Positions 1-6,009 of a DNA stretch of 7,885 bases are shown here, piece by piece (position 1 is the stretch's first letter; every line of letters starts with the position of its first letter). The stretch is from CALWRM01 sp050309765 (lineage in GTDB: Bacteria; Bacillota; Clostridia; Christensenellales; UBA1750), in the NCBI GenBank assembly GCA_050309765.1, contig JBNRMU010000121.1:1-7885 (forward strand). The letters are read 5' to 3'. The notes beneath the pieces were generated by a model. The model was not told where the DNA came from and ran no database searches. It was given only the letters and a program-made list of their open reading frames with translations. The position numbers and the translations under genes were made by a program.

Positions 1-4
1 ATAT

Positions 5-667
5 ATGGCATTGGATAGGATTTCCGGCGCGGTGATCCGCAGGCTGCCGGGGTATTACAGGTATTTGAGCAATCTGGAAAAGCAGGGCGTTGAACGTATC
101 TCCTCGCAGGATTTGGGTATCCGCATGGGGTTGACCGCCTCACAGATCCGCCAGGACATCAACTGCTTCGGCACGCTGGGCCAGCAGGGTTACGGCTACA
201 ACGTGACTGAGCTTAAGCGCTACATCGCCGGCGTGCTCGGCCTGGACAGGCGCTACCGCACGGTGATTATCGGCGCGGGCAACATCGGCCGGGCGATCGC
301 CGACTATCCCAGCTTTCAAAGGCAGGGTATAGACGTGGAGGCGCTGTTCGACGTAGATCCCGGGCTAATCGGCAAAAAAGTGCCAAACGGCGCGCCCATC
401 CTGGACGCCGGCGAGCTTTTGCCCTACCTGGCGGAGAACGCCTGCGAGATCGGTGTTGTTGCAACGCCAGACAGCGTGGCGCAGGCCTGCGCGGACCTGC
501 TGGTGCAGGGGGGCGTGAAGGCCATCTGGAACTTTGCCCCGGTGGATCTGAAGGTGCCGGAGCAGGTGGTGGTGAACAACGTGCACCTGACGGATTCGCT
601 GTATGTGCTGCTGTACAAGCTCAAGGAAAAGAACAACGAACAGAGCTTCCAGACGGATAATGCCTGA
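5..667 (+). CDS. rex: Rex, redox-sensing transcriptional repressor
   Basis: Rex represses fermentation and NADH-reoxidation genes; in the known family NADH binding releases it from DNA when the NADH/NAD+ ratio rises. The 220-residue protein has the family's usual length and order. Residues 1-80 form a winged helix whose recognition helix reads TASQIRQDINCFG, followed by QQGYGYNV, the near-invariant wing signature. Residues 84-180 are a Rossmann domain with GAGNIG at 90-95, FDVD at 115-118 (acidic residues at the end of beta-2 that select NAD(H)) and NFAP at 176-179. The C-terminal helix (about 193-208) fits the domain-swapped dimer helix. The ATG at 5 gives a normal N-terminus (ISGAVIRRLPGYYRYL), but only four bases precede it, so its ribosome site and promoter cannot be judged and a slightly longer start is possible. 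A strong terminator follows, so rex is probably the last gene of its transcript. Family assignment is very secure; the targets are not visible here. Confidence 0.96.
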   Translation: MALDRISGAVIRRLPGYYRYLSNLEKQGVERISSQDLGIRMGLTASQIRQDINCFGTLGQQGYGYNVTELKRYIAGVLGLDRRYRTVIIGAGNIGRAIADYPSFQRQGIDVEALFDVDPGLIGKKVPNGAPILDAGELLPYLAENACEIGVVATPDSVAQACADLLVQGGVKAIWNFAPVDLKVPEQVVVNNVHLTDSLYVLLYKLKEKNNEQSFQTDNA

Positions 668-702
668 AAGCACGCGTTACGAGACATGGAAAAGCAAGCT
701 GC

Positions 703-754
703 AAACGGGCTGAACGGGGCTGAAGAAGGGCTCCGGTTCAGCCTGTTTGTTTTA
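703..754 (+). terminator. Intrinsic terminator after rex
   Basis: CGGGCTGAAC (706-715) pairs with GTTCAGCCTG (736-745), with one G-U pair. Three A-T pairs extend the foot (703-705 with 746-748), and the U-rich run TTTGTTTTA follows at 746-754. The loop (716-735) holds a second copy of GGGCTGAA (717-724; the first is 707-714), so a shorter alternative stem of about 8 bp with 737-744 is also possible. Position, stem and U-tract all fit rho-independent termination of the rex transcript. Confidence 0.78.
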
Positions 755-770
755 TGAACCCGGATATGGA

Positions 771-787
771 AAGGGGGACGGGATGTG
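771..787 (+). promoter_or_regulatory. Ribosome binding site and GTG start of the MutS-like gene
   Basis: The purine run AAGGGGG (771-777) sits seven bases ahead of GTG at 785, good spacing for this start. An ATG at 783 overlaps the GTG by one base (ATGTG) but is in another frame and opens only a 7-codon reading frame ending at 806. The GTG gives the long conserved frame, so it is the true start; the ATG could compete for initiating ribosomes. Confidence 0.65.
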
Positions 788-2377
788 CGGAAAAGCAAGC
801 GACTGAAGCGGTTTGCGGAGAGCTTCGGTAAAGTGCCGGAGGTGGACTATTACGCAGGGGATATGCTAAATATCCGCAGCTATTTCGACAACTGCCGCAG
901 CGAAAACAGGGATAGCTTTTATGTGGATGAGATCACCTGGAACGATTTGGATATGGATGCGGTGTTCAAACGGATCAACATCGGCCTGTCCACTTCGGGC
1001 GAGCAATACCTGTATTATCTCCTGCGGCGTCCTGCCCTGCATCAGCAGGAGTTTGAGGAGCAGAAGGAGCTCATCTGCCTGATGGAGGATGAGCCGGAAA
1101 CACGCCTTAAGCTCCAGACGATCCTGCAGGGAATCGGCTGCAGACGACGGGCGGACATCAACGGCGTTTTGAGCACGGGACAGCGCATTTCCCCTTGGCT
1201 GGTGCTGTATATCGTGCTTGCGCTGCTGGTGCCGCTGTCTGCGCTGCTGGTTGTGCTGCACGGGATGGCAGGCGTACCTGTCATGGTGCTGAGCATAACG
1301 ATCAACGGCCTTTTGCATGAATATAGAAAGAATAGATGCGCCCAGGGCCTGGATACGGTGAACCACGCCGTGGCCCTGGTCTTTGCCCTGGACAGGATCC
1401 GCAGGTTGAAACACCCAAAGATCGACCGGCTGTTTTTAGACGCATATGCAAACATGGGCAGTTTGCGCAGCGTGCTGCGCGTGGGTTCGATCTCGACCGC
1501 CGCCTACAATGATATTGCCGAGATGTTCATGACCGTGTTCCTGCTGGATCTGATCCTATATGAGGGACTCAAAAACCGTTTGGAAAAGCACCGTGCGGCC
1601 TTGTTTTCCATCCATCGGGCACTGGGTCAGGCGGATTCGGCCATCGCCATCGCTTCCTTTCGTAAAAGCCTTAAGGAATTTGCGGTGCCCGATATCGACT
1701 TTCAGGCGCAAAAGCCGTATCTTAAGGCGAAGCAGGTGGCGCATCCCCTGCTGCACGATCCCGTAAAAAACGATGTGGACTTGCAAAGAGCCCTTCTGGT
1801 CACGGGTGCCAATGCCTCGGGCAAATCGACCTATCTGAAAGCGGCGGGCCTGTGCGCGCTGCTGGCGCAGAGCCTGTGCACCGCGCCTTGCAAAAGCTAT
1901 GAGGCCAGCGTCCTGCGCCTGTTTTCTTCCATGGCCATCAGCGACAGCATACTTTCCGGCGACAGCTACTACATGGCGGAGATCAAATCCGTCAAGAGGA
2001 TACTGGACGCTGTGCAGATCGGCGAGGCGCCCTGCCTGTGCGTGATAGACGAAGTGCTGCGCGGCACCAACACGGTGGAGAGGATCGCCGCCTCGTCCCA
2101 GGTGCTCAAAGCGTTGGCGCAGCGCAATGCGCTTTGTATCGCGGCGACCCACGACATAGAGCTTTGCGCCCTGCTGGACAAAAGCTACGACCAGGCACAC
2201 TTCGATGAAGAAGTAGGCGAGCAGGATGTGTTTTTCGATTATCGCCTCAAGGCGGGCAAGGCAACTTCGCGCAACGCGATCAAGCTTTTGCGCCTGATCG
2301 GCTTTGATGAATCGATCGTTGAGCAGGCGGAGGAAAGCGCGAACCGCTATACGAACACCGGGCAATGGACAGCGTGA
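785..2377 (+). CDS. Membrane-associated MutS-related ATPase
   Basis: This 530-residue protein belongs to the MutS ATPase superfamily but is neither MutS nor MutS2. The C-terminal half is a complete MutS-type ABC ATPase: HPLL at 320-323, Walker A GANASGKST at 341-349, a signature region around SGDSYYMAEIK (391-401), Walker B CLCVIDE with Asp422 and Glu423, the RGTNT D-loop at 426-430, and the switch histidine in ATHDIEL (454-460). The tail (DYRLKAG, then AIKLLRLIGF) is the usual MutS dimerisation end. Residues 55-115 and 185-300 look like the helical core/lever region. Residues about 137-177 form one or two hydrophobic segments, absent from mismatch-repair MutS. No mismatch-binding domain I, Smr nuclease or clamp domain fits in the remaining length. 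Its role is unknown for this subgroup: DNA-linked ATPase activity at the membrane is inference, and a direct part in mismatch repair is unlikely. It starts 30 bases past the rex terminator's U-run, and I see no promoter in that gap. Confidence 0.88.
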   Translation: MRKSKRLKRFAESFGKVPEVDYYAGDMLNIRSYFDNCRSENRDSFYVDEITWNDLDMDAVFKRINIGLSTSGEQYLYYLLRRPALHQQEFEEQKELICLMEDEPETRLKLQTILQGIGCRRRADINGVLSTGQRISPWLVLYIVLALLVPLSALLVVLHGMAGVPVMVLSITINGLLHEYRKNRCAQGLDTVNHAVALVFALDRIRRLKHPKIDRLFLDAYANMGSLRSVLRVGSISTAAYNDIAEMFMTVFLLDLILYEGLKNRLEKHRAALFSIHRALGQADSAIAIASFRKSLKEFAVPDIDFQAQKPYLKAKQVAHPLLHDPVKNDVDLQRALLVTGANASGKSTYLKAAGLCALLAQSLCTAPCKSYEASVLRLFSSMAISDSILSGDSYYMAEIKSVKRILDAVQIGEAPCLCVIDEVLRGTNTVERIAASSQVLKALAQRNALCIAATHDIELCALLDKSYDQAHFDEEVGEQDVFFDYRLKAGKATSRNAIKLLRLIGFDESIVEQAEESANRYTNTGQWTA

Positions 2378-2416
2378 ATCCCGCTTGCCGCCTGACCACA
2401 AGGGAGAATGAGACGG

Positions 2417-2445
2417 TTGCTTTGGCAAAATGAAATTGTTACAAA
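2417..2445 (+). promoter_or_regulatory. Candidate promoter 1 ahead of the VanW pair
   Basis: TTGCTT (2417-2422) and TACAAA (2440-2445) are separated by exactly 17 bp, matching sigma-A consensus at 3/6 and 4/6 positions. The sequence lies in the only AT-richer patch between the MutS-like gene and the first VanW gene. It is weak on its own and competes with the downstream candidate. Confidence 0.3.
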
Positions 2446-2504
2446 TGTTTTTCATGTGAATTGCAACTCAGAGCGTTGCGCGAGCGTTCCATTTGTGGCA
2501 CAAT
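2435..2504 (+). repeat. Imperfect inverted repeat in the VanW promoter region
   Basis: The left arm is ATTGT (2435-2439), one base, then ACAAATG (2441-2447). The right arm is CATTTGT (2490-2496), three bases, then ACAAT (2500-2504). Twelve positions are complementary and 42 bases separate the arms. The arms overlap the -10 hexamers of both candidate promoters, so a paired operator or an RNA/DNA fold is conceivable. It could also be chance in AT-rich sequence. Confidence 0.4.
2476..2504 (+). promoter_or_regulatory. Candidate promoter 2 (extended -10) ahead of the VanW pair
   Basis: TTGCGC (2476-2481) and CACAAT (2499-2504) are 17 bp apart. The -10 is preceded by TGG at 2496-2498, which fits the TGn extended -10 element and could make up for the poor -35. 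A start near 2511 would leave a leader of about 50 bases before the ATG at 2563. I favour this over the upstream candidate, with modest certainty. Confidence 0.42.
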
Positions 2505-2562
2505 AAAGCATGGGTGTGTATGTTTGGACACCGAACAGATAAGCCTCGGAGGGAACTTAGGC

Positions 2563-4035
2563 ATGAGCCAGGATATAAATTGGACGGATCAGGAAGTGCG
2601 CGACGAACACAATAAAAACCAGAACAAGCCCAGGCGTAGTGGGATCGGCGGCGCGTTCTGCGCCGTGTTCACCTGCCTTGCGCTGGTGAGCTTTGCGCTT
2701 TCTGCTGCGGTGACGATCGCCTACAACCAGGAATACAATCGCCTGAAAACCATGCAGGACGCGGTATCCGCGCCGGGCTTTTATGAAGGCATCCGCGTGA
2801 TGGGACAGGACGTTTCCGGCATGGAATACGACCAGGCCCTGCAGCTGCTTTCTGCTCAGCTGGAGGAGACGGACGCTAAGCGCGTGATCAACGTGGATGT
2901 GGACGGGCACACAGAGAGCCTTTCCATCCCCGCCTCGCATAACCTTGAGGAGAAGTTGATCGAAGCCTTCAACATCGGCCGCGAAGGTGAGCTGGAGGAA
3001 AGATATGCGCGGATCGTGGAGTTGAAAAATTCGCCGATGGACATCGAGGTCTCCACCGAAATTGACGACAGCGGCGTGCGCGCCTTTGTGGCAAGCATCG
3101 ATAAAGAAACCAGGATAGAACCCGTGGACGCTGCGGTTTCGGATTTTGACGTAGAAACGAAAACCTTCAGTTTTACCGACGAGGCCGGCGGCCGCAGGCT
3201 GTATGCGGAGCATCTGAGCGAGCAGATCGACATGATGGTCAAGAACGACCAGTACGACCGCACGCTCACCGCCGAGTTCGAGGAGCTGCTGCCTAAGGTC
3301 ACCAAGGCGCAGCTGGAAAGCCAGAACCGGCAGCTTGCCAGCTATTCGACCACCACCACCAGCAATTCCAACCGCAACACGAATATCCAGCTGTGCTCCT
3401 CGGCTTTCAACGGCCTGGTTGTGGCCCCGGGCGAGGTGTTTTCCATCAACCAGCTCACCGGCCCCCGCACGCCGGCCAAGGGCTATAAGGATGCCGGTAC
3501 CATCCGTGACGGCACTTTAGTGGACGAGCCCGGCGGCGGTGTGTGCCAGGTATCGGGCACTCTGTTCAACGCCGTGGTGCGCGCGGGCATGGAAATCGTG
3601 GAACGTAACCCCCATTCCTGGCCCTCGGATTATGTCCCCATCGGCATGGATGCCGCCATCGACTATCCGGCCAAGGATTTCAAGTTCAGGAACGTATCCG
3701 ATTCGCCCATCTATCTGGTATCCATCTTCAAAGACCGCAAGCTGACCGTGGAGGTATACGGCAAGCCCGTGCTGGAGGAAGGGATCACGGTGGAGCTCCG
3801 CTCCGAAGTCACTGGCGAGATCGAGCGCGGCGAGGACAAATACGAATTCGATTCCAGCCTCAGGCCCGGCCAAGTGGTGCAGCTTAGAAAGGGCCGAAAC
3901 GGCAAGAACGTCAACACCTACATCCGCTATATGCGGGGCGACGCCCTGGTGGAGGAAAAGCTCCTGTTCAAGAGTGTATATCCCGCCATTCGGGCAAAAT
4001 ACGGTTACGGACCGGAGCTTCCCTCAGAAACATAA
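2563..4035 (+). CDS. VanW-family membrane protein, first paralogue
   Basis: This is a 490-residue single-pass membrane protein with a large extracytoplasmic part. VanW proteins are named after an accessory gene of vanB-type vancomycin resistance clusters; their biochemical role is unknown, and a link to peptidoglycan is usually assumed. A short polar N-terminus precedes a membrane helix at about 29-53. Residues 70-245 resemble the putative peptidoglycan-binding region often found before VanW domains (FYEGIRVMGQDVSGM). The VanW domain spans about 260-395: TTTTSNSNRNTNI, PGEVFSIN, PGGGVCQVSGTLFNAVVRAG with Cys328, ERNPHS with His351, and DAAIDYPAKDFKFRN. Residues 432-475 look like part of a G5 domain. 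The ATG at 2563 is chosen because CGGAGGG (2547-2553) precedes it at good spacing and the protein then begins just before the membrane helix; upstream in-frame TTG codons lack this. It lies 58 bases before its paralogue, probably on the same transcript. Being a stand-alone housekeeping-type copy, it does not by itself imply glycopeptide resistance. Confidence 0.9.
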   Translation: MSQDINWTDQEVRDEHNKNQNKPRRSGIGGAFCAVFTCLALVSFALSAAVTIAYNQEYNRLKTMQDAVSAPGFYEGIRVMGQDVSGMEYDQALQLLSAQLEETDAKRVINVDVDGHTESLSIPASHNLEEKLIEAFNIGREGELEERYARIVELKNSPMDIEVSTEIDDSGVRAFVASIDKETRIEPVDAAVSDFDVETKTFSFTDEAGGRRLYAEHLSEQIDMMVKNDQYDRTLTAEFEELLPKVTKAQLESQNRQLASYSTTTTSNSNRNTNIQLCSSAFNGLVVAPGEVFSINQLTGPRTPAKGYKDAGTIRDGTLVDEPGGGVCQVSGTLFNAVVRAGMEIVERNPHSWPSDYVPIGMDAAIDYPAKDFKFRNVSDSPIYLVSIFKDRKLTVEVYGKPVLEEGITVELRSEVTGEIERGEDKYEFDSSLRPGQVVQLRKGRNGKNVNTYIRYMRGDALVEEKLLFKSVYPAIRAKYGYGPELPSET

Positions 4036-4054
4036 AGGTCGGATGGTTTTTTAA

Positions 4055-4080
4055 CTCTCTTATTCTTTCGCCGAAGGGAG
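4055..4080 (+). promoter_or_regulatory. Possible hairpin masking the Shine-Dalgarno of the second VanW gene
   Basis: CTCTCTT (4055-4061) can pair with AAGGGAG (4074-4080), seven pairs with one G-U and a 12-base loop. The right arm holds GGGAG, the stronger of two ribosome-site candidates for the ATG at 4094 (13 bases away); a weaker AAAGG at 4084-4088 lies outside the stem, 5 bases from the start. The fold could lower or couple translation of the second gene. A competing smaller hairpin around 4063-4078 is also possible. Confidence 0.3.
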
Positions 4081-4093
4081 ACAAAAGGCGTAT

Positions 4094-5872
4094 ATGGCAA
4101 ACTCCCCATACCAAGGCGGCGCGCCGCGCCGCAAGGGCAGCAGCACCGCGGGGTACACGACAAGAGGACAGAGCAGCCGGAGCACAACAAGCACCTACAG
4201 CAACGTGCCGCCCCGGCGGGCAAGTTCAAGCAGTTACAGATCGAGCGGCACCGCCTATGCGCGCACGCAGACGCGTAGCGCGCCGAGAAAAGCGGCGTCC
4301 AAAGGGCTGGGCTTTTCCAGCGGTTCCGGACGCAGCGGGCGCGGACGCAGGAAAAAGAGCGGCGGCAACAAGACGCTGCTGCTGGCCGTGCTGATCCTGA
4401 TCGTTGGCATTATCGGCGTCGGCGTGTTTGCCGGCATACGCAGCGTCAAGGCCAAGCGCCTGGAGGAGCAGCTCGCCCTGGAAAGACAACAGCGCGAAGA
4501 GCTTCTTTCCCGGGATACCTTCTATGACGGCATCACGGTGGAAGGGGTGCCCCTTTCGGGGCTTACGATGAACGAGGCGATGCAGGCCCTGCGCAGGCAT
4601 GCTGCCGTGAGCACGGACCTTACCATAGAGCTGACCGACGGCGAGCAAAGCGTCTTTTTGCCTGTTGTCGAGGGCAACGATCTGGATAAGGTGCTCGATC
4701 AGGCCTATGCGATCGGCCGCACGGGCAGCGAGGAGGAAAGGCTCAAGGCCATCGAGGACCTGACCGAAACCCCTGTCAGCTTTGATGTAAAGCAGGGTTA
4801 TTCCGTGCTGGATCTGGACCAGCAGATCGAAAGCGCGCGAGAGACCTTCGACATTGAGCCCATTAACGCCAAGGTGACCGGTTTTTCCGTCTCCAAGAAG
4901 ACCTTCCAGATCGAAAAAGAGGTCGTCGGCCGCAGCATCAACGCGGAAAGCGTGAAGCAGAAGGTGGAAAAAGCGCTGGAAGGCGCTGACTTTACCACGC
5001 CCGTGCAGCTGGAGTTTGACGAGCTGCAGCCAAGCTTCAAGGCTTCGAGCGTGGGCGAACCGCAGCTGCTTGCCAGGTTCACCACCACGACCAACTCCAA
5101 CGCCAACCGCAACACGAACATTTCCCTGTGTTCCGAGGCCTTAAACGGCAAGGTCGTCATGCCCGGACGGGAGTTTTCCGTGAACGACACCACGGGCAAA
5201 CGTTCGGAGAAAAAGGGCTATCTGGAAGCCAAGGTGATCCGCAACGGCGTATATGTGGAAGAGCCGGGCGGCGGCGTCTGCCAGGTATCGTCCACGCTGT
5301 TCAACGCCGTGGTACGCGCCGGATTTAAGGTGCTGGAGCGACATAACCACACGATCAAGTCCAGCTATGTGCCCGAGAGCGAGGATGCGGCCATCGATTA
5401 TCCGGACAAGGATTTCCGCTTCCTGAACAACTCCGATGGGCCGGTGGCGATCGTATTCAGTTTCAATAAAGAAGAAAAGCAGCTGACCGCCCGCCTGTAC
5501 GGCACGCCCATCCTGAAAAAGGGCGAGACGCTCGATTTGGAGAGCAAGCTCGTTTCCGAGGTGCCGCAGCCGGAGGATATCCTGCGCGAGGATCCTACGC
5601 TGAAGTACGGCGAGAAGGTGCTGGTCAGCGAAGGGCGCAGCGGCGCAAAGTATGAGACCTATCTGATCCACCTAAAGGACGGCAAGGAAGTCAGCCGCGA
5701 GCTTTTGCACAAGAGTAGCTATCCAGCCAAGGCCACGGTGTACGCCGTCAATTCCAAAGCGCCGGAAATGCCTGTTGTGCCCAGCGAACCCAGTGACGAT
5801 GGCGGCAGCTCGACTAGTTCGGAACCCGGTTCCTGGTCGTTGCCTGAAGAACCTTCCATACCGGAAGAGTGA
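4094..5872 (+). CDS. VanW-family membrane protein, second paralogue with charged tails
   Basis: This 592-residue paralogue of the preceding gene shares its whole extracytoplasmic plan. Residues 1-93 are Ser/Arg/Gly-rich, with about 20 Lys/Arg and no Asp or Glu, and should be disordered and cytoplasmic. A membrane helix follows at 94-115, then a short charged helical stretch (119-139). Residues 141-315 form the putative peptidoglycan-binding region (FYDGITVEGVPLSGL). The VanW domain (about 328-465) has TTTTNSNANRNTNI, PGREFSVN, PGGGVCQVSSTLFNAVVRAG with Cys396, ERHNHT with His419, and DAAIDYPDKDFRFLN. Residues 503-550 resemble a G5 domain (KDGKEVSRELL). Residues 556-592 are an acidic Pro/Ser tail with no sorting signal or LPXTG. 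The ATG at 4094 fits the start of the low-complexity tail; its ribosome site is weak or masked. Like the first copy it has just two cysteines outside the membrane, 50 residues apart. Function is unknown; an envelope or peptidoglycan-associated role is inferred from the family and domain partners. Confidence 0.9.
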   Translation: MANSPYQGGAPRRKGSSTAGYTTRGQSSRSTTSTYSNVPPRRASSSSYRSSGTAYARTQTRSAPRKAASKGLGFSSGSGRSGRGRRKKSGGNKTLLLAVLILIVGIIGVGVFAGIRSVKAKRLEEQLALERQQREELLSRDTFYDGITVEGVPLSGLTMNEAMQALRRHAAVSTDLTIELTDGEQSVFLPVVEGNDLDKVLDQAYAIGRTGSEEERLKAIEDLTETPVSFDVKQGYSVLDLDQQIESARETFDIEPINAKVTGFSVSKKTFQIEKEVVGRSINAESVKQKVEKALEGADFTTPVQLEFDELQPSFKASSVGEPQLLARFTTTTNSNANRNTNISLCSEALNGKVVMPGREFSVNDTTGKRSEKKGYLEAKVIRNGVYVEEPGGGVCQVSSTLFNAVVRAGFKVLERHNHTIKSSYVPESEDAAIDYPDKDFRFLNNSDGPVAIVFSFNKEEKQLTARLYGTPILKKGETLDLESKLVSEVPQPEDILREDPTLKYGEKVLVSEGRSGAKYETYLIHLKDGKEVSRELLHKSSYPAKATVYAVNSKAPEMPVVPSEPSDDGGSSTSSEPGSWSLPEEPSIPEE

Positions 5873-5920
5873 AATAGAAGCAGGCGGATTCCTTCCGTAC
5901 TGTAATGAACCGCAAAAGGT

Positions 5921-5949
5921 TTGCGTTTCGGGCCAAATTGCGGTATACT
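5921..5949 (+). promoter_or_regulatory. Sigma-A-type promoter of the foldase gene
   Basis: TTGCGT (5921-5926) and TATACT (5944-5949) are 17 bp apart; the -10 matches consensus at 5 of 6 positions and the -35 at 3. Initiation near 5956 would give a leader of about 54 bases. The site lies between the second VanW stop (5872) and the ATG at 6010, which argues that the lipoprotein is a separate transcription unit. A short hairpin CGCAAA/TTTGCG (5911-5925) overlaps the -35. Confidence 0.62.
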
Positions 5950-5967
5950 TTGACAAGTATCCATATA

Positions 5968-5984
5968 TCCGGCTGTGTGCCGGA
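5968..5984 (+). repeat. Small inverted repeat in the foldase leader
   Basis: TCCGGC (5968-5973) and GCCGGA (5979-5984) form a perfect 6-bp stem with a TGTGT loop, just ahead of the ribosome site AAGGAAG at 5991-5997. There is no T-run after it, so it is not a terminator. It might affect mRNA stability or initiation; nothing more can be said. Confidence 0.35.
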
Positions 5985-6009
5985 AACTGAAAGGAAGAAA
6001 TGCAAGACA

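Larger units (their letters stand above)
688..800 (+). repeat. 12-bp direct repeat flanking the rex terminator
   Basis: GGAAAAGCAAGC occurs at 688-699 and again at 789-800. The first copy lies between rex and its terminator hairpin; the second lies inside the first codons of the MutS-like gene. The identity stops sharply on both sides. It may be a small duplication or chance; no function is claimed. Confidence 0.45.

Noticed and set aside
686..757. 23-codon ATG frame between rex and the MutS-like gene
   Set aside because: It has no good ribosome site and runs straight through the terminator stem and U-tract, so the sequence is better explained as RNA structure.
783..806. ATG overlapping the GTG start, as start of a leader peptide
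   Set aside because: It encodes only seven residues and lies inside the MutS-like coding sequence; no sign of attenuation design.
1556..2455. Long antisense open frame opposite the MutS-like ATPase
   Set aside because: It has no recognisable motif and covers the most conserved ATPase codons on the other strand; typical by-product of GC-rich coding sequence.
2436..2459. Rex or CRP-type operator near TTGTTA and TGTGA
   Set aside because: Only half-sites are present; the matching second half of each palindrome is missing at the required spacing.
2461..2562. Extended N-terminus of the first VanW protein from a TTG
   Set aside because: The stretch includes the best promoter candidate and the ribosome site at 2547-2553, and adds residues unlike a normal membrane-protein start.
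4036..4054. Terminator between the VanW genes based on the T-run 4047-4052
   Set aside because: I could find only about four base pairs upstream with a long loop, too weak for an intrinsic terminator.
2563..5872. Vancomycin resistance locus
   Set aside because: VanW-family proteins are common in Clostridia without resistance, and no ligase, dehydrogenase, dipeptidase or two-component genes are present.
5950..5978. Perfect TTGACA at 5950-5955 as a -35 element
   Set aside because: No -10-like hexamer lies 16-18 bases downstream; the TATACT just ahead of it fits a better-spaced promoter.
5905..6009. Upstream ATG as the start of the foldase lipoprotein
   Set aside because: It would place the promoter inside the gene and bury the perfect lipoprotein signal peptide behind 35 unrelated residues.
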